DNA from: Acidobacteriota bacterium
GTDB taxonomy: Bacteria; Acidobacteriota; Thermoanaerobaculia; Gp7-AA8
Direction: 5' to 3'
Assembly: GCA_019247495.1 (NCBI GenBank)
Contig: JAFAOU010000221.1
Location: 1-45,205, forward strand
DNA: 45,205 nt
In this document: piece after piece, positions 40,045 through 45,205 of the stretch
How the letters are laid out: the number at the start of each line of letters is the position of its first letter
How positions within the stretch are numbered: the first letter of the stretch is position 1
Translations under genes and position numbers: made by a program
The notes under the pieces: generated by a model
What the model was told of the DNA's origin: nothing
Seen by the model: the letters and a program-made list of their open reading frames with translations, nothing else
Database searches by the model: none

Positions 40045-41598
40045 ATGTCTGTGGTCGCACCCGCGATCGATGCAAATCCGCTTCGTGAAGGTCTGGAGCA
40101 GGAGCGCGTTCCGGACGCGTCCTGCCTGGTCATCTTCGGCGCTTCCGGCGACTTGACGCAGCGCAAGCTCATCCCCGCGCTGTACTCGCTCGCGCACGAT
40201 GGACTGCTCCCCGCCGGTCAGACCATCGTCGGCTACGCGCGTCCCGACTACACCGACGACGCCTTCCGCATGGCCATGCGCGAGGCGTGCGACAAATTCG
40301 CCCGCGTGCGGCCGGTCGACGACGCGGTGTGGGACAACTTCGCCAAGGGACTCTTCTACGTGAAAGGCGAGTTCGCCGAGCCGGACGGAATCCTGCGTCT
40401 GAACGCCAAGCTGAAAGAGTGCGATCAGACGCGCGGCACCGGCGGCCGCCGCATTTACTACCTCGCCGTCCCGCCGAACTTTTTCCCGGTCATCGCCGAG
40501 CTTCTCGGCCGCGAGAAGATGGTCACCGATCCCGAGCAGGGCGGCCCGTTCACCCGCGTGATCATCGAGAAGCCGTTCGGTCACGATCTCGCCTCGGCGA
40601 AGGAGCTGAACAAAGTCGCCGTCACCACCTTTCGCGAACGACAGGTCTTCCGAATCGATCACTACCTCGGTAAAGAGACAGTCCAGAACCTGCTGGTGCT
40701 TCGCTTCGCAAACGGAATCTTCGAGCCGTTCTGGAATCGTCAATACATTGACCATGTCCAGGTCACCGTGGCGGAATCGATCGGCGTCGAGAAGCGCGGT
40801 CCGTACTTCGAAACCGCCGGCATTTCGCGCGACATCATCCAGAACCACATGCTGCAATTGGTCTCGCTGATCGGCATGGAGCCGCCGGTCGCATTCGAAG
40901 CCGATGCCGTGCGCGACGAGAAAGTGAAAGTGCTGCGCGCGTTGCGCGAGTTCCCGCGCGGACATGAAATCGACGCCGCTGTTCGCGGGCAGTACACCGA
41001 CGGCTCCGTCCTCGGCGAGAAAGCCATCGCCTACCGCAAAGAGGTCAACGTCGATCCGCATTCGAACGTCGAGACCTACGCGGCTCTGAAGATTTTCGTC
41101 GACAACTGGCGATGGGCCGACGTGCCGTTCTACATCCGCGCCGGCAAGCGGCTGCCGAAACGCGTGACCGACATCTCCATCCATTTCCGGCCGGCTCCCT
41201 ATCCCTTGTTCAACAAGCTGACGAACGTGACGATGCAGCCGAACGTGCTGGCCATTCGCATTCAACCGGACGAAGGCATCTCGCTGAAGTTCGATTCGAA
41301 AGTGCCCGGGCCGACCGTGCGCACGGCGCCGGTGACGATGGAGTTTCGTTACGCGACGTCGTTCGGCGCCGAGCCGCCCGAGGCGTATGAGCGTCTGCTG
41401 CTGGAAACGATGCTCGGCGATTCGACGCTCTTCGCGCGCCGCGACGAAGTGGAGACGGCGTGGGCGTGGCTCGATCCGCTTCTCAACGCATGGGGCGCCG
41501 ATCCGCGCGGACCGGAGTTGTATCCCGCCGGAACGTGGGGTCCCGAGGCGGCCGACCGCCTCATCGAGCGCGATGGGCGCAAATGGCGTCGGCCATGA
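40045..41598 (+). CDS. zwf: Glucose-6-phosphate 1-dehydrogenase
   Basis: A 517-residue enzyme of full length. It oxidises glucose 6-phosphate to 6-phosphogluconolactone with NADP+. The coenzyme fold is VIFGASGDLTQRKLIPALYS near 32, IIEKPFGHDL near 173 carries the conserved EKP motif, and RIDHYLGKETVQN near 203 is the substrate-binding signature. First gene of zwf-opcA-pgl; its TGA overlaps the opcA ATG. SD GGAGG precedes the ATG. Confidence 0.97.
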   Translation: MSVVAPAIDANPLREGLEQERVPDASCLVIFGASGDLTQRKLIPALYSLAHDGLLPAGQTIVGYARPDYTDDAFRMAMREACDKFARVRPVDDAVWDNFAKGLFYVKGEFAEPDGILRLNAKLKECDQTRGTGGRRIYYLAVPPNFFPVIAELLGREKMVTDPEQGGPFTRVIIEKPFGHDLASAKELNKVAVTTFRERQVFRIDHYLGKETVQNLLVLRFANGIFEPFWNRQYIDHVQVTVAESIGVEKRGPYFETAGISRDIIQNHMLQLVSLIGMEPPVAFEADAVRDEKVKVLRALREFPRGHEIDAAVRGQYTDGSVLGEKAIAYRKEVNVDPHSNVETYAALKIFVDNWRWADVPFYIRAGKRLPKRVTDISIHFRPAPYPLFNKLTNVTMQPNVLAIRIQPDEGISLKFDSKVPGPTVRTAPVTMEFRYATSFGAEPPEAYERLLLETMLGDSTLFARRDEVETAWAWLDPLLNAWGADPRGPELYPAGTWGPEAADRLIERDGRKWRRP

Positions 41599-42668
41599 CG
41601 GACATCGCCAACGCCGACGTCCGCGTCGACGTCAACGACATCGAGAAAAGTCTTTCCGAGCTTTGGCGTGGACAGAAAGATGGCGACGATGCGGTCACGC
41701 GCGCCGCGCTTTGGAATGTCGTCGCGCACACGTCGACGAGCGAATTTCACGCGACCGCGAGCGAAACGCTTGGCCGCGCCAGCGCATCCGTTCCGCAGCG
41801 CACGATTGTGGTGCGCTCCAATCCGGCCGCCGAGGCTGAACTGTCGTCGTGGATCAGCGCGAATTGCCACCTGATCGGCGACGGCAAACAGGTCTGCTCC
41901 GAGGAGATCAACCTCGTCGCGGGCGGCGACCGCATTCATCGCGTGCCGCCGGTCGTCAATGCGCTGCTGATCCCCGACATGCCCGTTGCGTTCTGGTGGC
42001 TCGGCGATCTGCCGAACGAGCACGAGGACTACGTCGAGCTGCTGCTCGAGTCCGCGGACAAGCTCATCGTCGATTCCGTTCATTTCGATTCGCCGGCCGA
42101 TCTCGCGCTGGTGGCGCGCATCGCCGAACAGACCTCGACGTCGCCCGCCGATTTGAACTGGGGCCGGCTCGAGGAATGGCGCGCCGCGACCGCGTCGATC
42201 TTCGATCCGCCGGACATGCGCAGCCGCCTGTCCACGATCCGCCGCGTGCGCGTCATCGCCGGCAGTTCGAACCACGAGTTCTTCGGCGAGTCGATCGAGT
42301 CGCTGCTGTACGCGTCATGGCTGAGCGCGCAAGCCGGCCACAACGTCGAATCGAGCGGCGCCGTGGAGGGCGTCGCGGGCACGATCGACTACACATTCGA
42401 GCGGCGCTATCAATCGAATGACGTCGGCGCGATCTCGCTGGTCGAAATCTCGTTCGAGGACGGCGCCGTTGCCAGCATCGCCCGCGACCGCGAGCGCGGC
42501 GTGCTGGTCGCGAACGTCGACGGCAGCGTGACGGTGCAATCGGTCACGCGCACGCTGAACCAGCGCCTCGACGAACTGATCGTCCGCCAGCTCAAGCGCT
42601 CCGAAGGCGATAAGGTCCTGCGCCGTGTTCTGCCGATCGCACTGAAACTCGCGAAGAGAGTGGGGTAG
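41595..42668 (+). CDS. opcA: Glucose-6-phosphate dehydrogenase assembly protein OpcA
   Basis: A 357-residue cytoplasmic protein. OpcA promotes assembly and activity of the zwf product, best studied in cyanobacteria and actinobacteria. Features: an N-terminal helical ADVRVDVNDIEKSLSELWR, a domain with TLGRASASVPQRTIVVRSNP, IHRVPPVVNALLIPDMPVAFWWLGDLP near 125 (a family hallmark), and a C-terminal beta-rich domain. ATG 41595 is chosen because it overlaps the zwf stop as ATGA; ATG 41583 is an alternative inside zwf. The stop TAG is formed by the first three bases of repeat family B. Confidence 0.88.
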   Translation: MTDIANADVRVDVNDIEKSLSELWRGQKDGDDAVTRAALWNVVAHTSTSEFHATASETLGRASASVPQRTIVVRSNPAAEAELSSWISANCHLIGDGKQVCSEEINLVAGGDRIHRVPPVVNALLIPDMPVAFWWLGDLPNEHEDYVELLLESADKLIVDSVHFDSPADLALVARIAEQTSTSPADLNWGRLEEWRAATASIFDPPDMRSRLSTIRRVRVIAGSSNHEFFGESIESLLYASWLSAQAGHNVESSGAVEGVAGTIDYTFERRYQSNDVGAISLVEISFEDGAVASIARDRERGVLVANVDGSVTVQSVTRTLNQRLDELIVRQLKRSEGDKVLRRVLPIALKLAKRVG

Positions 42669-42766
42669 TGGATTAGTGGATCAGTAGATTAGTCGATTAG
42701 GAAAGCCGGGTCGGTGCTCCCCTGATCTACTAATCTACTAATCCACTAGACCACTAATCTACTAAC
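42666..42766. repeat. Repeat family B (8-bp GTRGATYA units), copy 2
   Basis: Left array 42666-42701 and inverted array 42721-42766. It starts with the TAG stop of opcA and ends 2 bp before the pgl ATG, so the whole intercistronic region of the operon is this element. No Shine-Dalgarno sequence exists for pgl other than bases of the repeat. Confidence 0.92.
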
Positions 42767-42768
42767 CC

Positions 42769-43449
42769 ATGAACCTTCGAATCTTCGACACCACCGATGA
42801 CCTTCTCGCCGCCGCCGCGCGGACGCTCTTGCAACGCGTGCAGGCCGGCGCGCGAACGATTGCGCTCTCCGGCGGATCCACGCCGCAGCCGATGTACGCG
42901 ATGCTGGGATCGTCGCCGATGCGCGAGCAGTTGGCGGAGTTTCCGATCACGTGGGTGGTCGTCGATGAGCGTTACGTTCCGATCGATGATCCCGAGTCGA
43001 ATGCCGGGATGATGCAGAGAACGCTGTTCGCGAACGGCATCTCGCCAACCCATCGCTTTCTCCGCTTTCGCACGGAGTTGAACGATCCCGCCGCCACCGC
43101 CCGCGCGTTCGAAGACGAGTGGCGCGACCTCGGCATAACGCAACTCGACCTCATCCTCCTCGGCATCGGCGACGACGGCCACACCGCATCGCTCTTCCCC
43201 GGTACGCCAGTGCTCGCCGTCGAAGACCGCATCGCGTCCGAGGTGTTCGTGCCGCGACTCGATACCTGGCGCGTCACGATCACGAAGCCGGTCATCCGCG
43301 CGGCGGCATTGCGCCTCGTCCTCGCCAACGGCACGAAGAAGAAGCCGATCCTCGAAGGCGTTCGCGACGGCGCCGATTACCCGATCGCCCAAGCGACGAA
43401 CGGTGTCGAAACGTGGTGGCTTATCGACTGCGAGGCGGCGCCGGATTAG
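42769..43449 (+). CDS. pgl: 6-phosphogluconolactonase
   Basis: A 226-residue enzyme of the DevB/SOL type, which hydrolyses 6-phosphogluconolactone to 6-phosphogluconate. Family marks: TIALSGGSTPQPMYAML near 27 (phosphate binding), WVVVDERYVPIDDPESNAGM near 63, LDLILLGIGDDGHTASLFPG near 125 with the catalytic His region, and RVTITKPVIRAAALRLVLAN near 167. Third gene of the zwf operon, so three consecutive steps of the oxidative pentose phosphate pathway are covered in assembly and catalysis. Its leader is made up of a palindromic repeat. Confidence 0.94.
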   Translation: MNLRIFDTTDDLLAAAARTLLQRVQAGARTIALSGGSTPQPMYAMLGSSPMREQLAEFPITWVVVDERYVPIDDPESNAGMMQRTLFANGISPTHRFLRFRTELNDPAATARAFEDEWRDLGITQLDLILLGIGDDGHTASLFPGTPVLAVEDRIASEVFVPRLDTWRVTITKPVIRAAALRLVLANGTKKKPILEGVRDGADYPIAQATNGVETWWLIDCEAAPD

Positions 43450-43474
43450 CGCGCGGCGTTCGCGACGATCTCTC

Positions 43475-43743
43475 GCCCGCTCAAGCGGGCTCACACACCG
43501 TTGGTGGTCTCGCTGTCCCACGCCTGAAGGCATGGGCTACGGTTCTTACGCCGGCTTCGCCGGCGGATTTGCCGCCGATGGCGCACTCTGGGTGAAGGAC
43601 TGGCTGAATGGGGCTGGCCCGGCGGTCGCGTGCTTCGCCTTCGCGCTGTATACCGTCGCCGTAGGCGGCGTAAGAACCCTAGCCCACGGCTTCAAGCCGT
43701 GGGAAATCGATGTGCCTGATTTTGAGAGCCCGCTTCAGCGGGC
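43475..43743. repeat. Repeat family K: hairpins in mirror order
   Basis: Order A-B-C ... C'-B'-A': GCCCGCTCAAGCGGGC (43475-43490), CCCACGCCTGAAGGCATGGG (43517-43536), CGCCGGCTTCGCCGGCG (43549-43565), CGCCGTAGGCGGCG (about 43657-43670), CCCACGGCTTCAAGCCGTGGG (43683-43703) and GCCCGCTTCAGCGGGC (43728-43743). Linkers GGTTCTTACG and TAAGAACC pair across the centre. It fills most of the gap between pgl and the exosortase gene; 67 bp without clear signals follow. Confidence 0.85.
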
Positions 43744-43810
43744 GAACGAAAGCCTCGGTCATCTGCCAAGGCGGGCTCGCAATCAGATACCATCTCACCG
43801 TTATGGACGG

Positions 43811-44356
43811 ATGTCCATCTCATCCGTGAACGCTCATAAGACGATTCCAAGCCCTCTGCGGCCGCGCATTGTGTTCGTCGCGAAGTTTTGCGGCGTCATG
43901 CTCGGACTTTATGGCGTTCTTGCGCTGAACCAGGTTAATGACCGGGTCGTCGTTCCGTTCACGGAAGTGATTACGCACGGGGCGGCGGGATTGTTGAGCA
44001 TTTTCGAGAGTGGGGTAAGTGCCGCGGGAACGGTAATGAGGTCGACGCGCTTCGCGCTCGATGTCCGCAATGGCTGCAATGGCATCGAGGCCGTAATTTT
44101 GCTGGCCGCGGCCATCTTCGCCTTTCCTGCGACGCTGCGCTCGCGACTGATTGGCATTTCAGCCGCGAGCGTTGCAATCGAGCTGCTGAATCTCGTCCGT
44201 CTCAGCTCTCTATTCTGGCTGGGCGAGCACAATCGCCGCGTCTTTGACTTCGTTCACGTCGCGGTGTGGCAGACGCTGATCATTCTGGCTGCGATCTCGA
44301 TGTTCCTGCTCTGGAGTTGGAAGTTTGCCGAAAAACCTCTGGCTGATTCTCGTTAA
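43811..44356 (+). CDS. xrtH: Exosortase H (XrtH-type)
   Basis: A 181-residue membrane protein with about five hydrophobic helices. The exosortase catalytic residues are Cys89 (DVRNGCNGIEA), Arg130 (LLNLVRLSSLFW) and His149 (FDFVHVAVWQ). Exosortases cut C-terminal tripartite sorting signals of exported proteins, as sortases do in Gram-positives. The short length and the partner gene behind it fit the XrtH type, which acts on IPTLxxWG-CTERM proteins. No such target is in the window. Start ATG 43811 has only a weak GGACGG upstream; a nearby ATG at 43803 is out of frame. Overlaps the next gene by 32 bp. Confidence 0.87.
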   Translation: MSISSVNAHKTIPSPLRPRIVFVAKFCGVMLGLYGVLALNQVNDRVVVPFTEVITHGAAGLLSIFESGVSAAGTVMRSTRFALDVRNGCNGIEAVILLAAAIFAFPATLRSRLIGISAASVAIELLNLVRLSSLFWLGEHNRRVFDFVHVAVWQTLIILAAISMFLLWSWKFAEKPLADSR

Positions 44357-44864
44357 AAGCGGGGCCGGATTTCTTGCCGGCGCCCTCTTGTGGTGGGCCT
44401 TGTCGGCGCCCTATGCGCGGCTGCTTGCGTCTGTGAGCGAATTGCTGATACGTCTCGCGGAACGACCGCCCGTGACCCGCCTGGCCGCTGACGGAACGGA
44501 CCTGGTGATCGACCGGGATGATTTTCCCAGCGCTTCACCGCGACCCGCTCTGCTGCTCATGGATCTCACCGCGAACATCATTGTGCTTACCACGCTCTTT
44601 TCCGTGGCACGGCGTCCACTGAGCGATCGCAATATTGCCGGACTGTTGCTGGCCAGTCTGAGCCTTGGCGTGGTTCACGTTGCCGCGGTCATCGTAAATG
44701 TTCAATCGATTTATGCATTGAGGCTCGGCGCCTGGAGCGCGCGTAATTACGGTCCGGTGGCTCGGAACTTGTGGGGAGCTGCCGCGCACTTTTACAGCGT
44801 CGCCGGCGTATTCGGCGCCGCATTCGCGCTCTGGTGGCTTTTTCGGCCGCCGGCGCGCGATTGA
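44325..44864 (+). CDS. Exosortase H-associated membrane protein
   Basis: A 179-residue inner-membrane protein with about four hydrophobic helices (for example SGAGFLAGALLWWALSAPYA, LLMDLTANIIVLTTLFSVA, GLLLASLSLGVVHVAAVIVN, FGAAFALWWLF) and one extracytoplasmic loop of about 40 residues. It follows the exosortase with an overlapping start, matching the partner protein regularly found with XrtH; its role, perhaps substrate handling, is unproven. The start is uncertain: TTG 44325 is the likeliest, since no ATG precedes the first helix. A strong inverted repeat follows the stop. Confidence 0.75.
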   Translation: MPKNLWLILVKSGAGFLAGALLWWALSAPYARLLASVSELLIRLAERPPVTRLAADGTDLVIDRDDFPSASPRPALLLMDLTANIIVLTTLFSVARRPLSDRNIAGLLLASLSLGVVHVAAVIVNVQSIYALRLGAWSARNYGPVARNLWGAAAHFYSVAGVFGAAFALWWLFRPPARD

Positions 44865-44870
44865 AAGGCG

Positions 44871-44904
44871 ACGGTGATGGCAGCGAATGTGCCGCCATCA
44901 CCGT
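44871..44904. terminator. Two-way terminator-like hairpin
   Basis: ACGGTGATGGC and GCCATCACCGT form a perfect 11-bp stem around a 12-nt loop, in the 47-bp gap between convergent genes. The T-tract is poor on both strands, so strength is uncertain. Confidence 0.6.
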
Positions 44905-44911
44905 TCTCGCA

Positions 44912-45073
44912 TCAGCCTTCCGGATCGATTCGCGGACCCGCGTCCGTCGTCCCCTCGTGGGTGGGAGCACTCATTCCGTGTCCGCCGTGCGGACACATTC
45001 CCGGACCTTCAAAAGCGATGACGTGGTAGCCGTAGAGAAAGCTGAGAAGCAGCGCGAAACGGATAGCGAACAT
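44912..45073 (-). CDS. Small secreted or membrane-anchored protein (53 aa), His/Met/Gly-rich
   Basis: A 53-residue protein. Residues 1-21 (MFAIRFALLLSFLYGYHVIA) are a signal or anchor; the rest has a compact His/Cys/Met/Gly cluster, GMCPHGGHGM, that could bind copper or another soft metal, and then an acidic, unstructured tail. AAGGAGG lies 7 nt before the ATG, the best SD score in this part of the window and the main reason to believe the gene. An ATACG/CGTAT dyad at 45098-45109 is a possible operator. I recognise no family. The remaining bases to 45205 show no gene. Confidence 0.6.
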   Translation of the reverse strand: MFAIRFALLLSFLYGYHVIAFEGPGMCPHGGHGMSAPTHEGTTDAGPRIDPEG

Positions 45074-45205
45074 GATGTTTCCTCCTTGCGGAAACTCATA
45101 CGTCCGTATCGCCGTCGCGGCGGGCGCCGTTGCGGGTTGCTCACGTGAACGGCACGCGCAGGTAGCGGTCCGTTTTCCGTTCCTACTGCGATGTCAGGAT
45201 TTTGC

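Noticed and set aside
1..45205. tRNA, rRNA or insertion-sequence genes
   Set aside because: I looked in the gaps and found no cloverleaf with T-loop GTTCRA, no rRNA-like stretch and no transposase or integrase motif.

Overview
The window is GC-rich, densely coded bacterial chromosome with no rRNA, tRNA, phage, IS transposase or CRISPR array that I can see. LPS-type genes (a KdsC-like phosphatase, an LpxL/HtrB-type acyltransferase), outer-membrane barrel proteins, many secreted peptidases (S8, a DUF5117-type zinc protease, M13, M19) and an exosortase H pair suggest a Gram-negative, proteolytic bacterium. Acidobacteriota (Thermoanaerobaculia-like) is my best guess. That placement is inference from gene content, not a marker-gene result.

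Layout. 1-4310: end of lnt, prfB with an intact programmed +1 frameshift, a glycosyltransferase and a Nudix hydrolase. 4516-9713: a DsbA-like thiol oxidoreductase, a 65-residue protein coupled to an aminotransferase, a GT39-like membrane glycosyltransferase and a PilT ATPase. 9819-15314: a subtilase, serS and a lipoprotein zinc protease. 15575-16970: two divergent HTH regulators, each with a dyad at its promoter. 17173-23237: M13 peptidase, a PLP decarboxylase, a secreted protein ending in a CuA-like cupredoxin domain, and a DUF3187-like barrel. 23346-31437: small proteins, kdsC, lpxL-like, an FAD oxidoreductase, comF, an OMP, a CBS protein, M19 dipeptidase, MOSC and DUF983. 31512-36306: two tandem sulfotransferases facing a three-gene glycosyltransferase operon, probably for a sulfated surface glycan. 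36426-39844: a SAM methyltransferase divergent from an APC permease/Rieske oxygenase pair. 40045-43449: zwf-opcA-pgl, the oxidative pentose phosphate entry. 43811-45073: exosortase H, its partner membrane protein, and a 53-residue secreted protein on the other strand.

The most striking feature lies between the genes. Many of the intergenic gaps hold a palindromic repeat element, and these fall into about eleven unrelated sequence families (17 copies plus one half copy). Some are arrays of a 7- or 8-bp unit followed by the inverted array; others are long perfect stems or clusters of hairpins in mirror order. In three places an element supplies the stop codon of the gene before it. Independently, nine genes have a TANNNT hexamer 6-8 nt before the start codon and no Shine-Dalgarno sequence. 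That is the signature of leaderless transcription, and it sits alongside SD-led genes in the same window.
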